Positions 12,501-24,500 of a stretch of 64,000 bases of DNA are shown in pieces (within the stretch, counting starts at the first letter, position 1; every line of letters begins with the position of its first letter). Both the position numbers and the translations under genes were made by a program. A model generated the notes under the pieces. That model was not told the origin of the DNA, did no database searches, and saw only the letters and a program-made list of their open reading frames with translations. Source of the DNA: Corbicula japonica (lineage: Eukaryota; Mollusca; Bivalvia; Venerida; Cyrenidae); the NCBI GenBank assembly GCA_038501625.1, contig JAZAYU010000358.1, positions 62,001 to 126,000 on the forward strand. Direction: 5' to 3'.

Positions 12501-15500
12501 AACTTGGTCAGGATGTTTATCCCAATAATATCTAGGTCATGTTCGAAACTGGGTCATGTAACCTTGAAATTTAGGTCACTAGGTCAAATTATAGAAAAAG
12601 CTTGTCCGCACTCTTGCGGTCTTAATTTTGATGCGATCTTCTTCAAACTTGGTCAGAATGTTTATCTCAATGATATCTAGGTCAAGTTCGAAACTGGGTC
12701 ATATTACCTTGAAATCTAGGTCACTGGGTCAAATTGTAGAAAAAGCTTGTCCACACTCTAGCAGTCTTAATTATAGTGCAATCTTCTTTAAACTTGAACA
12801 GAATGTTTATCTTAATGATATCTTGGTCAAGTTCGTAACTGGGTCATGTGACCTTGAAATCTAGGTCACTAGGTCAAATTAAAGAAAAAGCTTGTCTGCA
12901 CTCTAGCGGTTGTAATTTTGGTATGTTCTTCTTTAAACTTGGTCAGAATGTTTATCCCAACGATATCTAGGTCTAGTTCGAAACTGGGTCATGTGACCTT
13001 GAAATCTAGGTCACTAGGTCAAATTATAGAAAAAGCTTGTCCGCACTCTAGTGGTCGTAATTTTGGTCCGATCTTCTTCAAACTTGGTCAGAATGTTTAT
13101 CCCAATGATATCTAGGTCAAGTTCGAAACTGGGTCATGTGACCTTGAAATCTAGGTCACTAGGTCAAATTATAGAAAAAGCTTGTCAGCACTCTAGTGAT
13201 CGTTATTTTGGTCAGATCTTCTTCAAACTTGGTCAGAATGTTTATCTCTATAATATCTAGGTCATGTTCGAAACTGGGTCATGTAGCCTTGAAATTTAGG
13301 TCACTAGGTCAAATAATAGAAAAAGCTTGTCCGCACTCTAGCGGTCTTAATTTTGATGTGATCTTCTTCAAACTTGGTCAGAATGTTTATCTCAATGATA
13401 TCTAGGTCAAGTTCGAAACTGGGTCATGTGACCTTGAAATCTAGGTCACAAGGTCAAATTATAGAAAAAGCTTGTCCGCACTCTAGTGATCATTATTTTG
13501 GTCAGATCTTCTTCAAACTTGGTCAGAATGTTTATCTCAATAATATCTAGGTCATGTTCGAAACTGGGTCATGTGACCTTGAAATCTAGGTCACTAGGTC
13601 AAATTTTAGAAAAAGCTTGTCCGCACTCTAGTGGTCTTAATTTTTGTCCGAACCATTGAACAGATGTTAGCAGGTGAGCGACCCAGGGTCCCATGGACCC
13701 TCTTGTTATTATATATGATTAAACATAGGAACACATTTCAACTTTTTGCATGCAGGCGACACATGTGTGCGGAACACAACATTCTAGTTGTCAAAAACAT
13801 TTCAGTAAGTTTTTTTTATTAAAGTTCACTTATTCTTCTTAATCATTTCAAGTAGAGATTTATAACTTAATAAATTTTGACTGTATTTTGTCATAGTGAT
13901 GCCTCTTTTTCAACTAAAATTTATTAGAAAGTCTGGTTATGTTGCTTTGTGGCATCTTGTTGTTGTTTTTTTTTTAGCTGAGCCACCCAAAGAATCACCA
14001 GTGAAAGAGTTTAGTAAAATCATGGAGAATGTGGTTTTTGTGATCAGTGGATTCCAGAATCCTTATCGTGGGGAGTTGAGGGACCGAGCCTTAGCGATGG
14101 GGGCCACATATAAACCTGACTGGGGCAAAGGATGCACACATCTCATGTATGTTATATTGCAAGAAATTGTTGGTTTTGTAGCATTTGATGTGATTCCATG
14201 ATATTGTCGAGGGATTTAACCCTTTACTCCATATTAATGCATTTTAACGTCCGTGTGACCATTGTAGATCCAGATCGGCCATCTGATCAGGATTTACACT
14301 GTTCAATTTTAGATGCATTAGTTTATATCTTACCAGGAAGAGACCAGTGTTGATTCTGATTAGATTGCCAAAAATATCAGCACTTTTTCTTGCATACCAG
14401 ATAAGTATTTCCGCATGTTGTACTGGGGAAATAAAATCTTATCTTTTCCCTAGGGTTTTCAGGAGATGTTTTTAATCAGATTGCATTAACATTGAAGTAA
14501 CACATCTGAATTGAAGTAATAAAAAAGTAAATAAAACATCTGAATTAAGGGATTTAGATGCCTGGAAATCTAATCCAGCGACACTTAAGCACTGGACAAC
14601 ATTAATAGTTACAGAACTGGACAACTTTCGTTGTTTTACAGAAAATGTTTTACAAAATGTTCTTCTGCTATGTTTTTCCAGATGTGCGTTCCCCAACACA
14701 CCAAAATATAACCAGGTGAAAGGAAAAGGTAGAATAGTGGACAAGAAGTGGATAGCTGATTGCTACAAACAGAAAAAGCTGTTGCCTTGGAGGAAGTATG
14801 TTCAGTTTTGTTTAACCCTTTCCTCCATACATATGCATTTTTACTCATGTGCATCCAGTGTAGATCCAGATCAGCTTGCACATCCTTGCCGTCTGATCAG
14901 GATCAGCACTGGTCGCATTTTGGTCAGAAATAACCTAACAAATCTAAAAGTGAACAGTTTAGATCCTGATCAGATGACACAGATGTGCCGGCTGATCTGG
15001 ATCTAAACTGTTCGCCAATGCAATAAAGGTGTATCTATGGAGGAAAGGGTTAACTTATCTGTGAATTTGATGTTTGTTAACCATTAACTCCATAAATATA
15101 CAGATTTTATCGTTAGTGCGACTTATGTAGATCCAGATCAGCTGACATGTTTGTGTCATCTGATTAAGATCTACGCTGTTCGATATGTGGTCAGAAATAT
15201 TCTAATGAATCTTAAAACAAACTGTGCAGATCCCAGATGGCAAAAAAACGATTTTGTTGTAACTTAACATAAATGTATATAAGGGTACAAAAATGATTCA
15301 AGTCAGATGCATGTGCAAGAGAAAAACTGCTCTTTGTAACTTGATATAAGCCATTTTTTAAACTTTAAAAGGAAATACATTTGTATGTCATTCTTATTGT
15401 TCTGGTATGTCATTTTTTATGCCCCCGCCATGAAATGGCGACGGGCATTAAGAGTTGCTCCTGTCCGTCCGTCCGTCCGTCCGATATTCTCGTGAACGCA

Positions 15501-18500
15501 ACTCCTCCTACACTACTGGTCGGAATTTAATGAAACTTGACCACAATGCTTGGCCTGATATGTAGTTGTGCATGAAGGTGGGGTTTCACTCTTTCATGTT
15601 CCGTTCAGAAGTTATTGCCCTTTGATACTTCCATTTACATTAGTTTTAATAGGAGTATATCTCGTGAACGCAACTCCTCCTACACTACTGGTCGGAATTT
15701 AATGAATCTTGACCGCAATGCTTGGCCTGATATGTAGTTGTGCATGAAGGTGGGGTTTCGCTGTTACATGTTCCGTTCAGAAGTTATTGCCCTTTGATAC
15801 TTCCATTTACATTAGTTTTAATAGGAATATATCTCTTGAACGCAACTCCTCCTACACTACTGGTGGGAATTTAATGAAACTTGACCACAATGCTTGGCCT
15901 GATATGTTGTTGTGCATAAAGGTGGGGTTTTGCTCTTACATGTTCTGTTCAGAAGTTATGGCTCTTTGATAATTCCATTTACATAAGTTTTAATAGGAAT
16001 ATATCTTGTGAACGCAACTCCTCCTACACCTCTGCTGGGAATTTGATGAAATTTTACCACAATGCTTGGCCTGATATGTTGTTGTGCAAAAAGGTGGGGT
16101 TTTGCTCTTACATGTTCTGTTCAGAAGTTATGGCCCTTTGATACTTCCATTTACATTAGTTTTAATAGGAATATATCTTGTTTCTTATATTTTGTGCATT
16201 TTGCCCATAACTTAAAAACTACTTGAGATACTGCCTTGAAACTTGAAATATATTTTCACCATCAAAATCTACGTCATAACCAACAAGACCCATAACCATG
16301 CTTCCAATAGTTTCAAATTATGCCCCTTTTTCACTTACATTTTGTGTTAAGAAAAATATACACTTTGCCCTTAACTTTGTTTGGAATGGAGGGATTTCAA
16401 AATAACTTGGCACAAATGTTCACCATAACAAGGCGGTGTGTCGTGACTGTAGGTCCAAGGTCAAGGTCACTGTTACTAAAAATAGAATTTTCTTGCAAAA
16501 TCCTGTCCGCTCTGTAACTTTGTTATTTCTTATTGGATTTTTAAATAACTTGGTATAATTGTTCACCATATCAAGACGGTATGTCACATACATGCCCAAG
16601 CCTTTAGGTCCAAGGTTAAGGTCACTGTTACTAAAAATAGAATTTTCTTGTCCGGGCTGTTACTTTGTTATGAATGGAGGGATTTCAAAATAACTTGGCA
16701 CAAATGTTCACCATGACAGGGCGATGTGTCACGTACCATGCCCATGCCTGTAGGTCAAAGGTCAAGGTCAGTGTTACTTAAAATAGAATTCTCTTGTACG
16801 GGCTGTTAGTTTGTTATGAATGGAGGGATTTCAAAATAACTTTGCACAAATGTTCACTATGACAAGGCAGTGTGTCCGCACAATACCCAAGCCTGAAGGT
16901 CCAAGGTCAAGGTCACTGTTACTGAAAATATAATTTTCTTGTCCAGGCTGTAACTTCATTATAAATGGAGGAATTTCAAAATAACTTGACACAAATGTTC
17001 ACCATGACAGGGCGGTGTATCGCGTACCATGCCCATGCCTGTAGGTCAAGGTCACTGTTACTAAAAATAGAATTCTCTTGTCTGGGCTGTAACTTTGTTA
17101 GGAATAGATTGATTTCAAAATAACTTGACACAAATGTTCATCATGGCAAGATGGTGTGTCCCGTACCATGCCCATGCCTAGGTCCAATGTCAAGGTCACT
17201 GTTACTAAAATAGAATTTTCTTGCCAGGGTTGTAGCTACATTAGGAATATAGTAATTTCAAAATAACTTGGCAGAAATGTTCACCATGACAAGGTGGTGA
17301 GTTGTGTACCATGTCCATGCCTGTAGGTCCAAGGTCAAGGTCACTGTTACTAAAATTAGAATTTCCTTGTCCGGGCTATAACTTTGTTTTGAATGGAGGG
17401 TTTTCAAAATAACTTGGCACAAATGTTCACTATGACAAGGCAGTGTGTTGCGTACATTACCCATGCCTGTAAGTCCAAGGTCAAGGTCACAGTTACTAAA
17501 ACTTGAATTTACTTGTTCGGGCTATAACTTCTTTATGAATGAAGGGATTTCAAAATAACTTGGCACAAATGTTCACTATGACATTGCATTTCATTACCAC
17601 CAACTTCTTCACAGACATTACCGTAATGAGAAGACAACAGTGCCACAAATACAAATAATTTACTTGATCATCAAGTTTATGCATATTCTTATAATTACTC
17701 GAACATCACTGTCTTTGAAATGCTATTATTCCCATCATTGCACTTTAGTATCTGGAAACGATGCATAGCGGGGGCATCCATGTCCTATGGACACATTTCT
17801 AGTTCATTGAAACTTTCCATGGGTAAACAATTGGTTTGGGAATGGTGCATGTCAGATGCCTATTCTTCTAGTGTGTAGATTCTTTTGACCCTTTTCATTT
17901 TCAAAAACCCATATCTGTCCAGTAGACCAAGGCTTGCCTCTTAGTGTTGGTCAATCATATTTGGTCACATATTTCATGTTACAGTTACAGACTGGGAGAT
18001 GCAGATTCACCGGATGAAGATTCTGATGAAGAACTAACAAAAACTAAAACACCATCCAAACCTCAGAAAGGTAATTGTAAAAGGTGTTCATGTGTTCAGT
18101 TTAGTCTGATTGTTAGTTTGTATGTAGTTTCAATGTATAGAGTAAAATCATTTTATTTCAACCGGGTTAAATTTTAGTGTATTTCACGCTACAGCAAGTG
18201 CTCTAAATTCAACCCCAGCTAAAATAAACCATTTAACAGTGTTGCTTTATAGGAAAATACAGTTGCGCAATTTTATTCCCCAGCGAATCTGTTATTTACG
18301 GGTTTTGCACAAAAATTTGTCCCCACGAAGTTAAATGATAGTACAGTATAGGGTATTATAAATTTGTGAAAAGTTAACATAACACAGACTTTTCAATGAA
18401 TTTGGTAATGTTAAACTATCTGATCCTTTTATGACATCAGTTTGTGACATACAATTGCTTAATGTATTATTGATTTGACTTATTAACATGTGTAATTAAA

Positions 18501-21500
18501 ATAAGTAAATTCATAATTTGTCTTATTTATTACATTATATGAGACCATAAAGCCAATAACACCATTATATATACAGATTATGGATGTCAAACCATAGATG
18601 TAATGGACAGAGGCATAAAAAGTTAAATGCATATAAGCTATTCATTTTATATTTTACAGACACCAAGGAGAAGAAAGAAACTCCAAAGCCTGGTAAGACA
18701 AATGAACCCTTTCATCCATATATACGCGTTTTTATGCATGTGCGACCAGTGTAGATCCAGATCAGCCAGCACATCCGTGCTGTCTGATTAGGATCTGTTC
18801 TGATTGCATTTTGGTCAGAAATCAAGAGATAACAAATTAAAAAGTGAACAGTGCAGATCCTGATCAGTAGCACAGATGTGCCAGCTGATCTGGATCTACA
18901 CTGTTCGCCCAAGCAATAAAGGTGCGTCTATGGAGGAAAAGGTTAAATGTTGACATGTACATGGGTGAACATGTGCAGGATTACGCCTAAAATTCAGGAT
19001 TCTGTGTGTCTAAAACTATTTGATTTTCTTTATTTTTCCTAAATAAATTGATAAATTTTCAGGATTTCAGGTTTTTTAGAATTTCAAACTTCATGCATGC
19101 ACATAGGAAAAAAATGTTTTTGTGTACTAGAATGATAGATTTACAGTGATTTGTTGGAAATTTGTGTATGGACACACCCAGAATTCAAATCCCAACAAAC
19201 ATATCGGATTTTGCTTATTGCTTTTAATGCTAAAATGATAAAAAAATTTTAGGTTTGGGCACAGAACTGAGTTAAGCATGAAAAAAAAGTTTGTAATGAT
19301 TTGTCCAGGTCCCAATATCACAAAAAATATTGAGTTGGACTTTTTTCAAAGTTATTTATTTAACATTGATTGGGAAACAAGTTATTCCAACTTATAATAT
19401 TCTCAATTGGTAACTGCTTCCTGAGTTGAAACCTTTACTCGCGCTGATTGTGAATTAAGAATATTCTGGAAGAATCTCATGTCAAGTGAGATTTGAACAG
19501 GCAATTACCAGATGTGGAGTCTGATGCTCTACCCCTAGGCCACTGTTCCTTAAGACTGGTTTGTAATCTTGGGCGTACTGTATTTTCCTGCTTATAGGAC
19601 TATGATTTTTTCACAGAATTTCAGGTTCAAAATGGGGCTCCTGTCTTCTAAGCGAGGTCTAGTGACATGGCAGAAATTTTCCTTAGAACTGTATCCGTGA
19701 AATTCATTATTTTTGGACAAAAATATACCAAAGAAACATGTAAGCGGTTATGAAACTATCCAATATACTGATGCTCTACCTCTAGACCACTATTCCTTAA
19801 GACTGGTTTGTAATCTTGGGAGTATGTTTTTTTTCTATTGGTTGTTTTTTTCTTTATAGCACCAGTAGTAGATGTTGGTGATGATGAGGAAGAAATGTAT
19901 GGAGGTGACACTGACTCTGGTGAGGACACTGAAGATGAAGTCAGAAGGTATTGTTAAAGTCGCCTTAATTCTCAGTTTGTCAGTAGTTTTTGAAATTTTT
20001 TGAGTCTTTCTAAGCAGTACTTGTGGCTTTTTAATCAGGTATTCTTTGAAAAACCTTGTTTATTAGATTTGGGTATGCTGTTGGTCCGATGGGCAGTTGT
20101 AAATGTTTCATTACCTTTTTCAATTAAGTTCACTTCTTTTCTTTAACCATTGAGGGTAGAGCTTCGAAACCTCACATAGTTGACTGATATCAAAAAAGGA
20201 ATTATCAGAAAAAATTCTCAATAGCTGGTCATTTCTTTACGCTTTAGGGGGCTGCTAAAAAGCACTATACAGCTGGGTTATTTTAATGAAAATTCTTACT
20301 TAACAACTGAACACCCATTTAATTGTTGAATACAAACTAGTCTTACTTAAGCGTATCATATTGCTAGATAGTTATCAAAGTTATAGACATACCATGTGTG
20401 ACTTTGGTTATTCCTAAATTGCTTGCTTTAGCCCTTTCCTCCATAGATACATCTTAATTGCAAGGGCAAACAGTTTAGGTCCACATCAGCCAGCACATCT
20501 GTGCCGTCTGATCAGGATCTAAACAGTTCTCTTTTTTATCAGATGTGCTGACTGATCTGGATCCACACCGGTTGCATATACGTAAAAATGCGTATTTTTG
20601 GAGGAAATTGTTAACCCTTTACTTGATGGGATATAGCTGTTATCCCATTGTGAACAGTGAAGATCCAGATCAGATGGCACATCAGTACCATTGATCAGGA
20701 TCTACAACATTTGCTTATAGATTCATTTTGTTGTTTGTAAGCAAGTTGCAAACAGAGTAGATCCAGATCAGATGATTTGATACAGATGTGCCTCATACCT
20801 GCCATATCCTCCGGCGGGGGGAAAATCCCCCGGAATTTAGAGCCATCCCCTGGCCCCCCAGCGGGAGACGAAAATCCCCCGGAATTAACAAAAGTTAAGA
20901 AAAAAGTTATAATAATGCATTTTTGTCGCTCTCATCAGACATTTGTCTAAACGCCGAAAAATATTGTTTAAATAAATGAGGATAAATATATTTAACATTG
21001 CATCTTAGTTTAGTTTCTGTTAAATTCCACTTGATTAGAAGCGTTAAAAAATCCCCTGGAATTATCTCGGAATCCCCTGGAATTTTGAACCAAATCCCCT
21101 GGAATGCTTTCCAGAAATATGGCAGGTATGGTGCCTGCAGACCTGGATCTACAGGGGTGGCACATGAGAGAAACACATTTATATGGAGTAAAGGGTTTTA
21201 AGCATATTCTTTATTTCTCTACAGGTTACACATATTTCTTTAATTAATGCCCGCCCGGCTAGCTCAGTGGATAGAGCATCGGACTGTCAATCCAGGGGTC
21301 GTGAGTTCGATCCCCAGCCGAGGCGGGAAAAATTTCTCCGTGACAATTGAACTCGGACATTGCGTCTGAGAGTCATTTGTCCCTCACCTCTGATTCAAGT
21401 GAGGAAGCAGTCAGTCGCTTGCGGAGAAATTGGTTAGTACTGGTTAGAGACCCAGGAACACCGGTTAGGTGGACTGACCGCCGGGATATAACCAGAAAGG

Positions 21501-24500
21501 TGTTGAAACCAGGCGTTAAAACCGAAACAAACAAACAAACAAACAATTCTTTAATTAATCTTTACATATTTCAGAATAAAAGAGCAGCAACAGAAGAAAA
21601 ATAGTCCGGCAAAATCTGCGGAGAAACCAAAAAGTGTCACTAAATCTCCGCCGGAAAGCACTAAAAATAAACCGTCAGGGGATGATGCAGATCCTTACGA
21701 TGTTGATACAGATGAGGATGAAAAACCAGGTAAGTGGTCAAAAAAAGGTTTCAGGGTCAGATGCAAGATTGCCAGAAAAGGAGTTAGTTTGGGGTAGTCT
21801 AAGGGTTACCGTAGTTATTTAGTTACTTTATAATTTCAAACTTTCTGGCTAAATCCCGATAAAAACTAGATCAAGTAACCCCTTCTGGATCTGCTCCTGG
21901 GTTGAATAGAAGCTAAAATAGGACCGTTCTGCAGTTCAGTTTTAAAAAGATCACTGACATATAAGATATAAAAATAATCTTTTATTATTGAATCTGGGCT
22001 TAAGATAATAAACTGAGAATGGCAACCACTCTCCAAAGACAGAGGTGTTTTATTGGATGAAATTTAATCTAGTTTCCAAACTGACCAATCATGTGCTAGA
22101 GTTTGTGACTGATACCCAGGTCTCAGTTTGTGAGTTCAGATGAAATTGGATTTCAGATCTGTTTAAAACTAGATCAGTTAAAACAATAGGGTAATTAGAT
22201 CTGTGATTGTAGAATTTTAAATGCTATTCATTCTGCTAATTACTATAGTATCATTCAATTTTCGCGGGGACCAGATTTCACGTAAAACCCGTAAATAACA
22301 AATTCGCGGGGCATAAATTTGCACAACTATATTGTTCTGTAAAGAAACACTGTTAAATGGCTAAATTTCGCTGGGGTTAAATTTAACGCTTTTGTCGTAG
22401 CGCGAAATACGAGAAAATTAAACTAGCGCAAAATATAATGATTTAACAGAAGGCAGATTCAATAACAAACCAAACAATTAAAATGGAAACTTAGCTTTCC
22501 AACAGCTGGTAGTGTTAAGTGTTTAATGAATTGAAGTGAAAATTTCTTAAAAATAGCCAGATAGCCAGTCAGTTATTTAGTGCTCTATTCCCTTGAGCCG
22601 CTCTTTTTGCTTATGTCACTTTTTTCACTTTCATCCTTGCCAATTATAACAAAATTAGAACAGAACAACTGAAGTTTATGTATAACTTAAAATTCATAAC
22701 CATAATGAGTGGAATCAGAATTTAAGTACAATGGAATCGAAGCTGAGCAAGACCCTGAATGGAGTGAAACTAAGCAGTGTGAAATCATACAATTGTCAAG
22801 AAAAATGGAATGTCATAACAGTATGCACATGGCATACTGTTATTATCTACCGTTTTCACTCAAAACAAATTTAAATACACTAAACATTGAAATTTCAATC
22901 AACATTATAGTTTACTAAATAGTAGAAATAACAATAGTAAAGCAATAGTTCATGTATGAATGTTGTTAAAATATTTTTATGAGTGACGGTAATTTCCAAT
23001 ACTATTTCAGAGTTCAGTACATGTCAAAAAGTACCAGAAATCAGATGACACAAAGTATTTATGCCTTTGCATAGAATAAAGTCAACTGTAGTGATAAGGA
23101 GTGAGAAAACAACACTGTGTGATATGATTTTTTTATCAGATTGTTATATCATTCTAATTGATACAGGCTGTACTAAGCTTACTTTTTTCCTCCACATATA
23201 CGCGTTTTTACACATGTGCGACCAGTGTAGATCCAGATCAGCTCACACATCTCTGCCATCTGACCAGAATCTGCACTGTTCGCTGTTTGGTCAGAAATAA
23301 CTTAATAAATCAAAAAGCAAACAGTGAAGATCCTGATTAGACAGCATGGAAGTGCAAGCTGATCTGGATCTACACTCATCGCCGATGCCATTAAAAACAA
23401 ATATATGAACTGAAGGGTTAAATCATTTATTGGAACTTTGTTAAACACAGTTCTTGTTCTGCATATGAAATATTTGTTTTGTTGTAGGTATGAGTGCTGA
23501 TGCCGCTGGAGACAACTCTGATGCAGACTCAGGCCTTCCAGAGTTACCCGACTTCTTTGCGGGAAAACACTTCTTCATCTATGGTGAAATGGAAGCAGCA
23601 AAACGACGACTTATGACCAGATATATAACAGCTTATGCAGGGTAAGCTCCCTTGTTCAGTGTAAGTCTTGATTATCTTAGCTTATATCTAACAAATGTTC
23701 TAACAACCTCAGCAAACTCCTGGAAACAGTTATTTAACCCTTTCCTCCATAGATACACCTTTATTGCATTATCCGTTCCAACTGATCAGGATCTAAACTG
23801 TTCGCTTTTTTATTCGTTAGGTTATTTCTGACCAAAATGCGACCAGTGCAGATCCTGATCGGACATCACGGATTTGCCAGCTGATCTGGATCTATACTGG
23901 TCGCACATGTGTAAAAATGCGTATCTATGGAGATAAGGGTTGAAGTAGGGATTTTTTAGTTCTTATGGGAGGACATTTTACTCAAGAAACGTGCAAGATT
24001 ACTGGTAATTCAGTTTTAAATATACTTTTTAAGCTCACCTGTCACGAAGTGACAAGGTTAGCTTTTGTAACCGCCTGATGTCCGTCGTCCGTCGTGCGTC
24101 GTCAACAATTGCTTCAATCGACTTCTTCTCTGAAACAGCTTGGCCAATTTTGATGAAACTTCACAGGAATAATGCTTAGATGATGCCCTTTCAAAATTGT
24201 TCAAAAAATGGAATTCCAAGCAGAACTCTGGTTGCCATGGCGACCTAAAGGAAAAACTTTAAAAATCTTCTTCTCTGAAACCACAAGGCCTAGAGCTTAG
24301 ATATTTGGCATTTAGCACCCTCTAGTGGAACTCTACAAAGATTGTTCAAATTATTTCCCTGGGGTCAAAATTGGCCCCGCCCCAGGGGTCACTTCATTTT
24401 ACATAGACTTATATAGGAAAAACTTTAAAAATCTTCTTGTCTGAAACCACAAGGCCTAGAGCTTAGATATTTGGCATTTAGCACCCTCTAGTGGAACTCT

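Larger units (their letters stand above)
10416..13789 (+). mobile_element. Helentron-associated-like element, TGTCGCCTGC family (outer, nested)
   Basis: The 5' hairpin TGTCGCCTGCGATAGCAGG is answered at 13752 by gcaggcgacac, followed by a short hairpin and CTAGTT. The core has about nine ~155-bp repeats (actttaacctgaaacttaatg, 10509-11900). A second element (11955-13707) is inserted inside. Subterminal inverted repeats, tandem core and 3' hairpin are typical of Helentron-associated non-autonomous elements; class is inferred. Confidence 0.7.

Noticed and set aside
12048..13405. Series of short open frames with the same peptide
   Set aside because: They are the 145-bp tandem repeat read in frame; the peptide repeats only because the DNA does.
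21249..21321. Functional tRNA gene
   Set aside because: The anticodon and T stems do not pair fully, and the segment continues into a SINE body with a tail and target duplication.
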